Assembly (NCBI RefSeq): GCF_900461105.1
Contig: NZ_UFWZ01000001.1
Span: 1,488,001 to 1,552,000, forward strand
Length of the DNA stretch: 64,000 nucleotides
Origin: Clostridium putrefaciens
Lineage (GTDB): Bacteria > Bacillota > Clostridia > Clostridiales > Clostridiaceae
Direction: 5' to 3'
Shown: piece after piece, positions 18,323 through 29,298 of the stretch
How the letters are laid out: every line of letters begins with the position of its first letter
How positions within the stretch are numbered: position 1 is the stretch's first letter
Program-made: the position numbers and the translations under genes
The notes under the pieces: model-generated
Seen by the model: the letters and a program-made list of their open reading frames with translations, nothing else
The model's database searches: none
What the model was told of the DNA's origin: nothing

Positions 18323-19603
18323 CTGTTTTATTATTTTAGATAGTGCTATTAAAACTCCGAGTTTACCATGATCAAAGGTTAATCCACCTTGAAGATAAGC
18401 TATATATGGATCTCTTATAGGTGCATCTGCTGAAAGTTCTATGGATGATCCTTGAATAAAGGCTCCAGCAGCCATTATTACTTGATCTTTATATCCTGGC
18501 ATTTCCCACGGTTCACATTCTACAAAGGAATCTATAGGTGAACCTTTTTGTATTCCCTTACAAAAATTAATCAAAAGATCTTTATCATTAAACTTTATAG
18601 CTTGTATTATATCACTTCTTTTATCGTCAAACTTTGGCATAACTTCAAAGCCTGAAAGTTCCATAAGCCTTGCAGCAAATACAGCTGTTTTTACCGCTTC
18701 CATAGATATATGTGGTGCTAGAAAAAGACCTTGGAATAATTGTCTCATCACTCCAAAAGTTGATCCACACTCCCCTCCTATACCCGGCACTGTTAATCTA
18801 AAGGAGGCTTGTTTAACATATTCCTCTTTTCCAACTATGTACCCTCCTGTAGGAGAAATACCACCACCTATATTTTTTATTAACGAACCTGCCATTAAAT
18901 CAGCACCAACATCTGTAGGTTCTTTTGTATCTATAAATTCACCATAACAGTTATCAACAAATACAATTACATCTTTTCTTATGGACTTTATAAATTCAAT
19001 CATTTCTTCTATTTCAGAAATCAAAAATGACTTTCTCCAACCATAACCTGTAGAACGTTGTATATGTATAAGCTTTATACTTTTATCAGTTTCAAGCTCT
19101 GATTTTATAGATTTAAAGTTAACTTTACCTTCCACCAAATCTAATTGTTTGTAATTTATCCCATATTCTTTAAGTGAACCAATATTTGTTTCATTGCTTA
19201 TTCCAATTATTCCATGAAGGGTATCATAAGGAGTACCACAGATAGATAACATAGTATCATTAGGCCTTAAATTACCGAAAAGCGCTGTACCTATTGCATG
19301 TGTACCATTTACAAAGTGCGGTCTTACAAGTGCCGCTTCTGCATTAAAGATACTGCAATAAACCTTTTCAAGGGCATCTCTTCCAATGTCTCCATAACCA
19401 TAACCTGAAGAGTTAGTAAAGTGTATATCACTTATCCTTTCGTTTTGAAGTGCCATTAAAACCTTTGATTGGTTATATTCTCTTATCTCATCGTACATTT
19501 TAAATTGTTCATCTATATCTTTTAAAGTTATTTCGTATAATTCTAAAATTTTATCACTTATTCCGTAATTAGATTTATATAGTTCTTTTGTAGCATTAAG
19601 CAT
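18320..19603 (-). CDS. Methionine gamma-lyase-like PLP protein (YnbB / aluminium-resistance family)
   Basis: A 427-aa fold-type I PLP enzyme of the family called YnbB in Bacillus and aluminium-resistance protein or methionine gamma-lyase family elsewhere. Seen: the N-terminal FTNSSGYGYGDIGRD, VFVDNCYGEF for cofactor contact, and the probable cofactor lysine in GSLIKNIGGGISPTGGY. The true substrate is not established. It is leftward, just upstream of hfq in transcription order reversed: hfq, miaA, mutL and mutS transcription runs towards it, as in many Firmicutes where ynbB follows hfq/miaA. A stem between hfq and this gene may separate them. Confidence 0.85.
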   Translation of the reverse strand: MLNATKELYKSNYGISDKILELYEITLKDIDEQFKMYDEIREYNQSKVLMALQNERISDIHFTNSSGYGYGDIGRDALEKVYCSIFNAEAALVRPHFVNGTHAIGTALFGNLRPNDTMLSICGTPYDTLHGIIGISNETNIGSLKEYGINYKQLDLVEGKVNFKSIKSELETDKSIKLIHIQRSTGYGWRKSFLISEIEEMIEFIKSIRKDVIVFVDNCYGEFIDTKEPTDVGADLMAGSLIKNIGGGISPTGGYIVGKEEYVKQASFRLTVPGIGGECGSTFGVMRQLFQGLFLAPHISMEAVKTAVFAARLMELSGFEVMPKFDDKRSDIIQAIKFNDKDLLINFCKGIQKGSPIDSFVECEPWEMPGYKDQVIMAAGAFIQGSSIELSADAPIRDPYIAYLQGGLTFDHGKLGVLIALSKIIKQ

Positions 19604-19650
19604 TATTTAGTCTCCTTTGAATTTTAAATTTATATGTAAGCATAATAAAT

Positions 19651-19675
19651 TAATAGGCAACTTAGTTGCCTATTA
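19651..19675 (-). terminator. Hairpin after hfq
   Basis: A perfect 11-bp stem (19651-19661 with 19665-19675) with a 3-nt loop, between hfq and the PLP-enzyme gene. Confidence 0.6.
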
Positions 19676-19709
19676 AAACCAAAAATCAAATAAATTATTT
19701 AGTGAAACC

Positions 19710-19937
19710 TTAATCGTTATTAAATGAAATTGGCTTTAGTGGTGTTATTGTTGTTATAGCATGTTTATATACTAGCACTTCTTTACCCTCTGAATCAAGT
19801 ATAATAATAAAATTATCAAAGCCTTTAACTAGACCTTTTAGCTGAAATCCATTAGTAAGATACATAACTACGGGTATCTTATTTTTTCTTGATTCATTTA
19901 AAAATATATCTTGTAAGTTATTTGTTAATTTAGTCAT
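19710..19937 (-). CDS. hfq: RNA chaperone Hfq
   Basis: A hexameric Sm-like protein that helps small RNAs and mRNAs interact. The 75-aa sequence contains the Sm1 motif ([21 protein letters not shown]) and the Sm2 region [10 protein letters not shown], where YKHA is the signature. Start at 19937 (MTKLTNN) is chosen because GGAGG lies 7-8 nt upstream; a longer reading from 19982 would pass through that site. It is the distal gene of the mutS-mutL-miaA-hfq run typical of clostridia. Confidence 0.93.
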   Translation of the reverse strand: MTKLTNNLQDIFLNESRKNKIPVVMYLTNGFQLKGLVKGFDNFIIILDSEGKEVLVYKHAITTITPLKPISFNND

Positions 19938-20045
19938 ATCATCATCCTCCAAAATTTCGTTAAGATAGTATTGTATAAACATAGAAAATATCCTTTTTAG
20001 GTTGTATAAATTAATAGTTAATATATATTATAATAGAGAACCTAA

Positions 20046-20969
20046 TCAACTTCTTACTTCTTTAGTAATAGTGTTTAGTATTTCTTCATCTGAATATATA
20101 TCTTTATCTATATACTTAACTCGAGGGTCCTTTCGGAACCAAGTTAATTGCCTTTTTGCATAATTTCTAGAATTTTGTTTTATATCCTCTACAGCATCAT
20201 CTAAGGTAGTATCTAAACTAAGATATTTTAGTAACTCCTTATATCCGATGCCTTGCATAGATTGTAATCTACCATTGCAACCTAATGATTTTAACTTAAT
20301 TACCTCTTCTAAAAGGCCCTGCTGCATCATAGTGTCTACTCTTTTGTTTATTCTATTATATAAATCTTCTCTATTCATAGTAAGGGCATAATAATATATG
20401 TCATAAGGAACATCATATAAATCATCTCTTTTAAAAGAACTAAAGGGCTTCCCTGTAATGTGATAAACCTCTAAGGCTCTAATAACTCTTTTAGAATTGT
20501 TTGGATGGATTTTATCATAACTTTCTGTATCTATATCCTTAAGCATACTATGAACATATTCTTTCCCTTTTTCTTCTGTTAAGTTTTCAAGATAATTTCT
20601 ATAATCAATATCTTTATTACCTTCAGTAAAATCTAAGTTACATATAATAGAATCAATATAAAGGCCCGTACCACCTGAAATTATAGGTATCCTTTTCCTA
20701 CTAATGATATCTTTAATCTTTTCAGTGGCTAAAGATTTATATTCTGCAACTGTAAAACTATCCATAGGAGATATAATATCTATTAAATGATGTGGTACCT
20801 CTTCTTGAAATTTTTGTTCTACCTTAGCTGATCCAATATCCATATCCTTATATATTTGCATAGAATCTGCTGAAATTATTTCTCCATTAATACTTTTAGC
20901 AAGCTTAATAGATAGTTCTGTTTTACCAACTGCTGTAGGCCCTGTGAGTATTATTAATTTGTCTTTCAT
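20046..20969 (-). CDS. miaA: tRNA dimethylallyltransferase MiaA
   Basis: Adds a dimethylallyl group to A37 of tRNAs reading UNN codons. The 307-aa protein has the P-loop GPTAVGKTE at residues 8-16, [17 protein letters not shown], and the C-terminal [12 protein letters not shown]. The ATG follows AAGGTG. MiaB, which acts on the product of this enzyme, is encoded at the head of the same leftward block, so both steps of ms2i6A37 synthesis are encoded here. A 14-bp stem precedes it in the mutL-miaA gap. Confidence 0.95.
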   Translation of the reverse strand: MKDKLIILTGPTAVGKTELSIKLAKSINGEIISADSMQIYKDMDIGSAKVEQKFQEEVPHHLIDIISPMDSFTVAEYKSLATEKIKDIISRKRIPIISGGTGLYIDSIICNLDFTEGNKDIDYRNYLENLTEEKGKEYVHSMLKDIDTESYDKIHPNNSKRVIRALEVYHITGKPFSSFKRDDLYDVPYDIYYYALTMNREDLYNRINKRVDTMMQQGLLEEVIKLKSLGCNGRLQSMQGIGYKELLKYLSLDTTLDDAVEDIKQNSRNYAKRQLTWFRKDPRVKYIDKDIYSDEEILNTITKEVRS

Positions 20970-20986
20970 TTAGATCACCTTAATTA

Positions 20987-21022
20987 AATAGTTTATGTTA
21001 GAGTGGAATAACATAAACTATT
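20987..21022 (-). other. Strong intra-operon hairpin between mutL and miaA
   Basis: A perfect 14-bp stem (20987-21000 with 21009-21022) with an 8-nt loop overlaps the mutL stop codon. On the leftward transcript it is followed by only a short T-run, so it may be an attenuator or an RNA processing site and not a full terminator. Confidence 0.55.
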
Positions 21023-22919
21023 GTACCCTTTTAAATTTTTTTTCTAATTCATAATTACTAAATTTTATAACCGTTGGTCTACCATGAGGGCAAGTAAAAG
21101 GCTCTTCTATTGTAGAAAGCTCTTTTAATAATGATTTCATCTCATCTAAAGACAGTTTATCATTTCCTTTTATGGCAGACTTGCATGCCATAGTTGCAAT
21201 TCTATTATACTTTACAACATCCGTACTTCCTGTACCGAAATTTTTAATATCATCTAATATAGATAAAAATGTGTTTTTAACATCTAGTTTACCTAACATA
21301 TAAGGAACTTCTCTAATATATAAGGTGTTTTCACCAAATTCTTCTATATGAAATCCACTTTTTAAAAATAGTTCTTTATTTTCAATATAATAGCCAAAGT
21401 CCTCATAATTAAGTTCTAAAATACAAGGAGTAAGTAAGCTTTGTATTATTACACTTGAATCTATAATTTCTTTTTTATATTTCTCGAAAAATATTTTCTC
21501 GTGTGCTGCATGTTGGTCTACAATGTATAGTGTATGATCATATTCTGCTAATATATAGGTTTTATTATATTGACCTATTAGATTTAACGGCGGAAGTTTG
21601 TCTTTTTTAAAGATATCTTCGTCTAGCTGAATCTCAGCCCTAGACATATCATGGCTTTTTAAATCCACTGGAATATATATAGTTTCCATAGTTATATCTT
21701 CTTTATTTAAAATAACATCATCTTCAGTTATATAACCCTTAGTATTATTAAAAGTATCCTTTTGTATACTAGATAAATCATCATGGCCATATTTATAGTC
21801 ATGACTTTTAGGTTCACTTGAATTTTCAACAGAGTTTGAATTCTCTTTTAGAAAGTTTATCTTTTCATAAGGAGAATCTTCATAAATACTTGGTTTGTTT
21901 TTTTCTTCAGGTAAATAAAAACTGCCTTCTAGATGATCTTTTAATTTATTATGAACTGCATTAAATACTGAAGAATAAATTATCCTTTCATCTTTAAATT
22001 TGATTTCTGCCTTAGTTGGATGTATATTAACATCAATATACTCAGGGAAAATATCAATAAATATTATGAAAAATGGATGATTATTAATGGTCAAAAAACT
22101 TCTATAAGCATTTTCTACAGCGGTGGTTATAGTTCTATTTTTGATAAATCTTTTATTAATAAAAATGGATTGGTTATTTCTACTCTTTCTGCTTATCTCC
22201 TCAGTACCTATATATCCATATACAGATAATGTGTCTTTATGACTTTCGAAATATATAGAGTTATCAGCTATAGTTTTACCATAAACGCTTCTTATGCTAT
22301 CTAGATTATTAGATGTTCCATAAGTACTTAAAGACTTTTTATTATTATTATAATAACTAAAGGATACGTCAGGATTAGAAAGAGCAATTTTACTTACAAT
22401 CTCACTAATCAATGAAGTTTCTCTTGTTTTAGACTTTAAAAACTTCTTTCTTGCAGGCACGTTATAAAACATGTCTCTTACTTCTATAGTAGTACCTACA
22501 TTGCACCCAACTTCTTTTATGGATTCAATCTTCCCCCCAGATACAAAAATCTCTACACCAAAATCATTAGAGGCTATTCTAGAAGATAGTCTTACCTTAG
22601 ATATTGCGGCTATACTAGCTAAAGCCTCTCCCCTAAATCCTAGAGTGCTTATATTGTATATATCTTCAATAACTGAAATCTTACTTGTGGCATGGGGTAT
22701 AAAGGCAGTTTTTATATCATCAGGATGTATACCTGCACCATCATCGATTATTTTTATTAAAGTTTCTCCACCCTCTTCTATTTGAATTGTAATATTTTTT
22801 GCCTTAGCATCTATACTATTTTCCAAAAGCTCTTTAACTACAGAAGAGGCTCTTTCAACAACCTCCCCTGCTGCAATTTTATTTGATGTATTTTCATCTA
22901 AAATATTAATTCTATCCAA
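21018..22919 (-). CDS. mutL: DNA mismatch repair protein MutL
   Basis: Links mismatch recognition by MutS to strand removal. In 633 aa the N-terminal GHKL ATPase shows ENSIDAKAKNI, DDGAGIHPDD and TLGFRGEALASIAA. The C-terminal part carries the endonuclease motif DQHAAHEKIFFE and CPHGRPT, so it is the nicking type of MutL found in bacteria without MutH. The start is TTG at 22919, after an AGGTGGTG site. A poorly conserved linker (about residues 335-440) separates the two domains. It follows mutS by 58 bp. Confidence 0.96.
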   Translation of the reverse strand: MDRINILDENTSNKIAAGEVVERASSVVKELLENSIDAKAKNITIQIEEGGETLIKIIDDGAGIHPDDIKTAFIPHATSKISVIEDIYNISTLGFRGEALASIAAISKVRLSSRIASNDFGVEIFVSGGKIESIKEVGCNVGTTIEVRDMFYNVPARKKFLKSKTRETSLISEIVSKIALSNPDVSFSYYNNNKKSLSTYGTSNNLDSIRSVYGKTIADNSIYFESHKDTLSVYGYIGTEEISRKSRNNQSIFINKRFIKNRTITTAVENAYRSFLTINNHPFFIIFIDIFPEYIDVNIHPTKAEIKFKDERIIYSSVFNAVHNKLKDHLEGSFYLPEEKNKPSIYEDSPYEKINFLKENSNSVENSSEPKSHDYKYGHDDLSSIQKDTFNNTKGYITEDDVILNKEDITMETIYIPVDLKSHDMSRAEIQLDEDIFKKDKLPPLNLIGQYNKTYILAEYDHTLYIVDQHAAHEKIFFEKYKKEIIDSSVIIQSLLTPCILELNYEDFGYYIENKELFLKSGFHIEEFGENTLYIREVPYMLGKLDVKNTFLSILDDIKNFGTGSTDVVKYNRIATMACKSAIKGNDKLSLDEMKSLLKELSTIEEPFTCPHGRPTVIKFSNYELEKKFKRVQ

Positions 22920-22977
22920 AAGGTATCACCACCTTTTATTAATTTATATCATTAGCATTTTCACTAATTTATTAAGT

Positions 22978-25722
22978 TTAATTTATATCTTTAGCCTTTT
23001 TAACCAGTTCATTAAGTTTAACCATACAATCTAAAGGGGTCATGTTTAGTATGTCAATTTCAGATATATCTACCATAAAGTTTTCTTTATTTAAGTCTTT
23101 AAATCCTATCTGATACATATCCTTTTTATCTATATCTTGAGGGCTATGTTCTTTAATTAAATCCTTGTTGCGTTTAAGTTTATCCTCGTTAGTAACATCT
23201 TTATTAATCTTAGGTTCACTAATTGAATTACTCTTTATTGAATTACCCTTTGAAATGTTTTCATCATCTAGAGTCTTTTCCTTATTTAAATGATTTTCCT
23301 TTGATATCCTTTTACTCTTAGAATCCGTCTCAAGACTTAAAAGGATATCTCTTGCCCTATTTATAACCTCTTTTGGAAGGCCTGCAAGTTTTGCTACATC
23401 TATACCATAAGACTCATCAGCACCTTTAGGTAATATCTTTCTTAAGAACACTATGCTATTATCTATTTCTTTTACAGATACTGAATAGTTTTTTACGCCC
23501 TTAAGACTTTCTTCAAGCACTGTTAGCTCGTGGTAATGAGTTGCAAATAAAGTTTTAGACCTTAGATTTTTATTTGTACAAATATATTCTATAACGGACC
23601 AGGCTATACTAAGCCCATCATAGGTACTAGTACCCCTACCTACTTCATCTAATAAAACCAAGCTTTTAGTAGTAGCATTTTTAAGTATATTAGACACTTC
23701 ACACATTTCAACCATAAAGGTACTCTTACCACCAGCTAAATCATCTGATGCGCCAATCCTTGTAAATATCTTATCACATATACTTATATCTGCATAATCA
23801 GCAGGTACAAAGCTGCCTATTTGTGCCATTAATACTATAACAGCTATTTGACGCATATAAGTTGATTTACCCGCCATATTAGGCCCTGTAATAAGCAATA
23901 GTTGATCATCATTTGTATTCATGTAGGTATCGTTACTTACAAACCTACCCTTTTCTATTAACTTTTCAACAACAGCATGTCTTCCCTCTTTAATATTTAT
24001 ATAATTATCATCATTTATAATTGGACGTACATAATTATTATCTAGGGCTATATTAGTTAACGAATAAAGACAATCTATAGTGGAGATATATCTTGCTGTA
24101 GTTTTCATTCTTTCAACATGGTTTTCAATTTCATCTCTTATATCTACAAATAATTTGTATTCTAATTCTATAAGGTTCTCTTCCGCACCTAAGATTTGAT
24201 CTTCAATTTCTTTTAATTCTTGTGTAATGAATCTTTCAGCATTAGATAAAGTTTGTTTTCTTATATATCTATCCTTTGGAATAGAGTCATAGTGAGTTTT
24301 AGTTATCTCTATATAGTAACCAAATACTTTATTGTATCCTATTTTTAAAGACTTAATACCAGTGAACTCTCTTTCTTTACTCTCCATAGAGGCTATCCAC
24401 ATCTTGCCCTTAGATTTAGCTTCTTTAAAGCCATCTATTTTTGAATCAAAGCCCTCTTTTATTAAGTTACCTTCCTTTAAAGATAATGATGGTGTCTCTA
24501 TTATAGAATCATCTATAAGCTTATAGATATCATCTAATTCATCTATATTATTACTTATATCTTTTAATATATTGGATTTAGAATGTTTTAAGATCCCTTT
24601 TATATCTGGAAGCTTCTTTAATGAAGCTTTTAATGAAAGTAATTCCTTAGCATTTACATTCTTATTAGAAATTTTGCCTATAATTCTTTCTATATCATAG
24701 ATATCTTTTAAGGAAAATTTGATATCATCTAAAAGTCTAAGGTTTTTGTAGAGCTCATCTACACCGTCTAATCTATAATTTATAAGCACCTTACTTATAA
24801 GGGGCTGTTCTATCCATCGTCTAAGCATCCGACTCCCCATAGCTGTATTAGTGTTATCTAATATACCAAGTAAAGATCCCTTTTTACTTTTATCCATTAT
24901 GTTTTCTGTGAGTTCTAAATTACGTCTAGAATTTACATCTATAGACATAAATTCATAAACATCATAAACCTCTAGAGAAGTTATGTTAGATAATGATTGT
25001 TTTTGTGTATCCATAATGTAATTTAACAATCCACTAGCAGAGAAAACTATTTCCTCTTGTAAAGAAGTTTTATTATTTGGAAATTGAAGTTTTACATTTT
25101 CATGAGAATCATTAGTAAAATAACTTATAGGTTTTTTAGTTATAACTATACTATTAAAAATATTCGTTTTAACGTTAAGCCCTTCTTCAATACCTTCGCA
25201 TATAATTATTTCTTTAGGTTGAAATTTGGAAAGTTCATCTATAACTAAATCATAATTCAAGCTAAATGCGGTACTAAAAAATTCCCCAGTTGAAATATCT
25301 GATATACTTAGTGATATATTTTTATGGTCTCCATAAATACTCATTATATAATTATTTTTATTCTCATCAATAAAACTACTGTCATTAAAGGTTCCAGGAG
25401 TAATAACCTTTACTACATCTCTTTTAACAATGCCTTTAGCAACGGCTGGATCTTCTGTTTGCTCACAAATAGCTACCTTATAGCCTTTAACTATTAACCT
25501 ACCGATATAAGCCTTTGACGCATGATATGGTATGCCACACATAGGAGCCTTTTCCTCTAAACCACAGTCCCTTCCAGTTAGAACAAGTTCTAATTCTCTT
25601 GAAGCTAACTTTGCATCCTCAAAAAACATTTCATAAAAATCACCTAATCTAAAAAATAATATACAATCTTTATGACGTTCTTTTATCTCAAAATATTGTT
25701 GCATCATAGGCGTTAGTGCCAT
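22978..25722 (-). CDS. mutS: DNA mismatch recognition protein MutS
   Basis: Binds mismatches and small loops and clamps on DNA in an ATP-dependent way. The 914-aa protein has the mismatch-contacting FYEMFFEDA near residue 26, the lever and clamp domains, Walker [14 protein letters not shown], and the signature region [19 protein letters not shown]. Between about residues 805 and 875 there is a long low-complexity Lys/Asn/Ser-rich insertion before the C-terminal helix, which makes it slightly longer than usual. The ATG follows AAGGAGG. It leads the mutS-mutL-miaA-hfq run. Confidence 0.97.
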   Translation of the reverse strand: MALTPMMQQYFEIKERHKDCILFFRLGDFYEMFFEDAKLASRELELVLTGRDCGLEEKAPMCGIPYHASKAYIGRLIVKGYKVAICEQTEDPAVAKGIVKRDVVKVITPGTFNDSSFIDENKNNYIMSIYGDHKNISLSISDISTGEFFSTAFSLNYDLVIDELSKFQPKEIIICEGIEEGLNVKTNIFNSIVITKKPISYFTNDSHENVKLQFPNNKTSLQEEIVFSASGLLNYIMDTQKQSLSNITSLEVYDVYEFMSIDVNSRRNLELTENIMDKSKKGSLLGILDNTNTAMGSRMLRRWIEQPLISKVLINYRLDGVDELYKNLRLLDDIKFSLKDIYDIERIIGKISNKNVNAKELLSLKASLKKLPDIKGILKHSKSNILKDISNNIDELDDIYKLIDDSIIETPSLSLKEGNLIKEGFDSKIDGFKEAKSKGKMWIASMESKEREFTGIKSLKIGYNKVFGYYIEITKTHYDSIPKDRYIRKQTLSNAERFITQELKEIEDQILGAEENLIELEYKLFVDIRDEIENHVERMKTTARYISTIDCLYSLTNIALDNNYVRPIINDDNYINIKEGRHAVVEKLIEKGRFVSNDTYMNTNDDQLLLITGPNMAGKSTYMRQIAVIVLMAQIGSFVPADYADISICDKIFTRIGASDDLAGGKSTFMVEMCEVSNILKNATTKSLVLLDEVGRGTSTYDGLSIAWSVIEYICTNKNLRSKTLFATHYHELTVLEESLKGVKNYSVSVKEIDNSIVFLRKILPKGADESYGIDVAKLAGLPKEVINRARDILLSLETDSKSKRISKENHLNKEKTLDDENISKGNSIKSNSISEPKINKDVTNEDKLKRNKDLIKEHSPQDIDKKDMYQIGFKDLNKENFMVDISEIDILNMTPLDCMVKLNELVKKAKDIN

Positions 25723-25746
25723 ATCATTTCCTCCTTAGTGTTGAAT

Positions 25747-25783
25747 TTAAAAAGTCCTATCCTGCGTATTTAGGACTTTTTAA
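25747..25783 (-). terminator. Hairpin overlapping the miaB stop codon
   Basis: TTAAAAAGTCCTA (25747-25759) pairs with TAGGACTTTTTAA (25771-25783). The stem includes the miaB stop codon. It would separate miaB from mutS transcription at least partly. Confidence 0.65.
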
Positions 25784-27129
25784 ATCTTCTCTCCATTAAG
25801 AGAAAAAGATAAAGCATTGGTTATCTTAACATTAACCAATTCACCTATATCCTTTGTATCCCCTACAAAGTTAACTATTTTACCTGTACGAGTTCTTCCA
25901 CAAAGCTTAGTGTCATCATTCTTACTAGGTCCATCTACAAGAACTTCTAAAAGTGACCCTTCATAGCTCTTGTTTTTATTTATAGCAACCTTATTAACAA
26001 TCTTCATTAGATTATTAAATCTTGCGTGCTTTTCTTCATTAGTTATTTGCTCTTCCATCATATCTGCTGGTGTATACTTTCGTCTTGAATAAATGAAGGT
26101 ATAAGCAGAATCAAATCCCACCTCTTCTATAAGACTTAAAGTATCTTCAAAGTCCTTTTCTGTTTCTCCAGGGAAGCCTACAATTATATCTGTGCTTATA
26201 GCTATACCTGGAATTTCTTTTTTTACCTTCTTTATTATATTTAAATAATCTTCTCTATCATAATGTCTATTCATCTTCTTTAAGATGTCACTAGATCCAC
26301 TTTGAACAGGAAGATGTATTTGTTCGCATATCTTATCACAGTCTCTAATCGCATAGATTACCTCATCTGATAGATCTTTTGGGTGAGATGTCATAAATCT
26401 TATTCTTTTAATTCCATCTATTTCATTAATACGTCTTAAAAGATCAGCAAATGTAATCTCTTCATCTAAGCCCTTTCCATAGGAATTAACATTTTGACCT
26501 AAAAGGGTAATCTCTTTATAACCCTTTGAAATTAGATCCTTTATTTCATTTTCTATATCTAAAGGCTTTCTGCTTCTTTCTCTTCCCCTAACATAAGGCA
26601 CTACACAGTAAGTACAAAAGTTATTGCAGCCATACATTATAGTTACAAAAGCTTTTGTGTCACTATCTCTATCTATAGGTACACCCTCTATAATTTTAGT
26701 TTCTTTATCCATTATCTCTTTTATTTGTACCTTATCTTGGATAACCCTATTTAAGTACTCTGGGAACTTATAAGCATTATGTGTTCCAAAGATTATATCA
26801 ACAAAGGGATGCTTTTTAAGAATCATATCTGCCATACCCTTTTGTTGCATCATACAACCACAAACAGCTATAATTAAATCCGGGTTTTCTTTCTTTATAT
26901 TTTTTAATGCACCTATATTACCATAAACCTTAAGTTCTGCATTTTCTCTTACACAACAAGTATTAAATATAATAATGGATGCCTCTAATTTGTTTTGAGT
27001 TTTTTCATAGCCCATATTTTTTAGCATCCCAGAAAGTTTTTCTGAATCTTCCTCATTCATTTGACAACCATATGTATAAATAAAGAAGAGTTCTTTGTTA
27101 GATTTATTTTTAACTATATTTTTATTCAT
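25780..27129 (-). CDS. miaB: tRNA-2-methylthio-N6-dimethylallyladenosine synthase MiaB
   Basis: A radical-SAM methylthiotransferase that converts i6A37 of tRNA to ms2i6A37. The 449-aa sequence shows the N-terminal cluster domain ([16 protein letters not shown]), the radical-SAM motif CNNFCTYC within [17 protein letters not shown], and a C-terminal TRAM domain. The ATG is reached from a transcript starting near the extended -10 at 27182-27190. It is the first gene of the leftward block that includes miaA. The second ISLre2 copy is inserted about 100 bp upstream of the start. Confidence 0.95.
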   Translation of the reverse strand: MNKNIVKNKSNKELFFIYTYGCQMNEEDSEKLSGMLKNMGYEKTQNKLEASIIIFNTCCVRENAELKVYGNIGALKNIKKENPDLIIAVCGCMMQQKGMADMILKKHPFVDIIFGTHNAYKFPEYLNRVIQDKVQIKEIMDKETKIIEGVPIDRDSDTKAFVTIMYGCNNFCTYCVVPYVRGRERSRKPLDIENEIKDLISKGYKEITLLGQNVNSYGKGLDEEITFADLLRRINEIDGIKRIRFMTSHPKDLSDEVIYAIRDCDKICEQIHLPVQSGSSDILKKMNRHYDREDYLNIIKKVKKEIPGIAISTDIIVGFPGETEKDFEDTLSLIEEVGFDSAYTFIYSRRKYTPADMMEEQITNEEKHARFNNLMKIVNKVAINKNKSYEGSLLEVLVDGPSKNDDTKLCGRTRTGKIVNFVGDTKDIGELVNVKITNALSFSLNGEKI

Positions 27130-27181
27130 AGTCTATTTTCCCCCTATCAATTCGCGATATCTTTTATTAAATTCACATTGT

Positions 27182-27190
27182 ATTATAGCA
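27182..27190 (-). promoter_or_regulatory. Extended -10 element for miaB
   Basis: Reading leftward, TGCTATAAT is a TGN-TATAAT extended -10 box about 55 bp before miaB. The -35 region is poor. ISLre2 copy 2 starts at 27228, just beyond the -35 region, so the promoter core remains. Confidence 0.5.
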
Positions 27191-27322
27191 CATTAATCAG
27201 TTAGAAATAAACAGGCTCATTTTAATCGTTTGAGTCAAGTAAAAGTGGGCAACTATTTTATTTAATTTATTATCCATTATTTTACATGAGGTATTTATAA
27301 TTTACCCTACCCATTTTTATTC

Positions 27323-28945
27323 TTAATTGTAACTAAAACTTCCAAATCCTTTTAATCCACAAAGTCTTTGTATTACTTTTCTTCCCAAGGTAACCGCAGC
27401 TCCACTACACAGAATAGGCGCGGTATGTATCTTATATTCTTTAGATTTCGTACCCTTTTTATTAACCGCGGAACCGGATAAAGGTATTTCACGAATTACA
27501 GTATCTATAACGCCCTTCGGGATAATGTTTTTATAGATTTTATCCAAGGTACTAAATAATCTATTGCTGAACTTTTCTGCTAAAATTTTAGATAAGTTAT
27601 CGGCTCCATTAATAGACCAGCTCATTTTTCTACCTTTCATTCTATGTGCTAACACATCGCAAATGTTATGTTCCATAGTTCCTAATTGCCTATATTCTAC
27701 CCCTTCGGGTGCCGTGGGCATAGTTATATTGTCTCTTAATTTATATGGAACTAGGCCCTCTTTATTATGCACAAAATAGTCATATAGCTCTGTAAGCTTT
27801 TTAAAAACAACTTCATCTTTATTACTTTCTATCATCATGTTAACAATTACTTCTAATCCTTCATCAACTTTCCCTTGCCTAAATAACTTAAGTAAGACTT
27901 TCTGTTCTTTTTTATCCGATGGCTACCATCCGTAACTCCCCTATCTTCTTCAAGATGGGGATGACGGCTGCTGAGCCCCTGGATAAGTTCTTCTAAGACT
28001 TTGATGGAGATATGTATTCCTTATAAGCAAACTCCACCTAAGTCTAAGAATCACTTGATCACTTACTTTTCTAATAATTGCTTGGCTTATATGAAATGGA
28101 TCGAGCTTAAAGTGTATGTCTTGATCTTCACAGGTTGCTTTTATCCACTTTGCACCATCTCCATTTAATATCCTAGTTTCTATTTCATCAACATTATACT
28201 TTTCAGCAATGGTTGCTTCCGCAACTTTTTTAAAGTGGCTAGAACTATTAAAACTTGCACAAACAGTTTTATCAATAACAACATATTCTTTTTTACTGCC
28301 TGGACGCAACTTCCAACCTGTATAAGATACTGCTAATTTAAGTTCTTTTTTTCTATTCTTACCCTTTGGTCTATCCTTTCCCTGAATGGATAACCACACC
28401 CCGTCTTGCTCTTGAAATAGCACTGGTACTTCCTTTTCGCCTTTCAACGCACCTTTTTCATTTAGTTCAATCTTACGCTTTTCTAGTTCATTTATTTTTT
28501 CTCCAACCGTTTGAACTATGTTCCAAACTCCTTGAGCACTAATTTCCTGATTACACATTGTTTTTATATTTTCGGCTGTTTTTCTAAAAGATACTTCTGA
28601 CACGTTTGCTAAAATAGTTTCTACAAGATTTATGGATACATTCCCTATAGTGTCCATGCTTAGATACTCATCTAAAAGGAACTTAGTAGCTGTTTTACCA
28701 TCTTCAAGTTCAAACTGATAGATACGTCTTGAATATTCAACATCTCCAATAATCGTTCTTAAACAAGTCTTTTTAAGTCCCTTATTTCTATATACTTTAA
28801 TATCTCTTTCTTTAAGTATCTTTTCATCTAAAGCTTCCAACACATTTTTTAAAACATTGCAGGCTTCATAACAAACCATCTTATAAATCTTTTTCTCTAT
28901 CTCCTTGAAAGTTAAGCCGTTTTCATTTAAACTAACATTATACAT
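27323..28945 (-). pseudogene. ISLre2 transposase, disrupted copy
   Basis: The coordinates match the 492-aa gene of copies 1 and 3 exactly once the 144-bp insertion is removed. Residues 1-297 or so are intact up to IIRKVSD, then foreign codons lead to a stop at 27950. The remaining C-terminal part (from about 27838 leftward, MMIESNKDEV) is open. The insertion is a multiple of three, but it contains a stop, so no full transposase is made. A few substitutions relative to copies 1 and 3 show that it is the oldest or fastest-changing copy. It could still be moved by the intact copies. Confidence 0.9.
27917..28060. mobile_element. 144-bp hairpin element inside the ISLre2 transposase (IS200/IS605-end-like)
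   Basis: Alignment with copies 1 and 3 shows a clean 144-bp insertion; the exact edges can slide 3 bp because ATC occurs at both sides. It contains the stem CCCCTATCTT/AAGATGGGG and ends with a TTATAAGC...CCACCTAAG...AAGAATCAC stretch that resembles the right ends of TnpB-type IS605 elements. A placement with TTTAT on the left and TTGAT at the right end, without duplication, fits that family. It has no gene, so it would be non-autonomous. The family assignment is inference. Confidence 0.6.
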
Positions 28946-29298
28946 AAATTCAACTCCATTCAGTTTTGTCTAGATAATAAAATTATAATGGATAATTTAT
29001 GTACTTAGGAGATGTTTTTGCATCTCCTTTTATTGTGCGCCCGGCATGGGCGCAATCTAATGGGTGAAAGTCCCTAGCACGGGTTAATAGTACCAAGTGC
29101 ATAGCTTAAGACAAGGGTGTCCTCCGAGAGGAGGAATCTGAAGGAAGTCGGCGGCAAAACTCTGGTCTGACGAACAGAAACTACATATAAGGCATATGTC
29201 TGTGGGTAAGTTTGCAATACAAAACGAAGCCCAAAACTATTCGAAACAGGCGATGTAAATGTAGCAGATAGATGGAGTTAAAGATTGCGTTCTTACCC

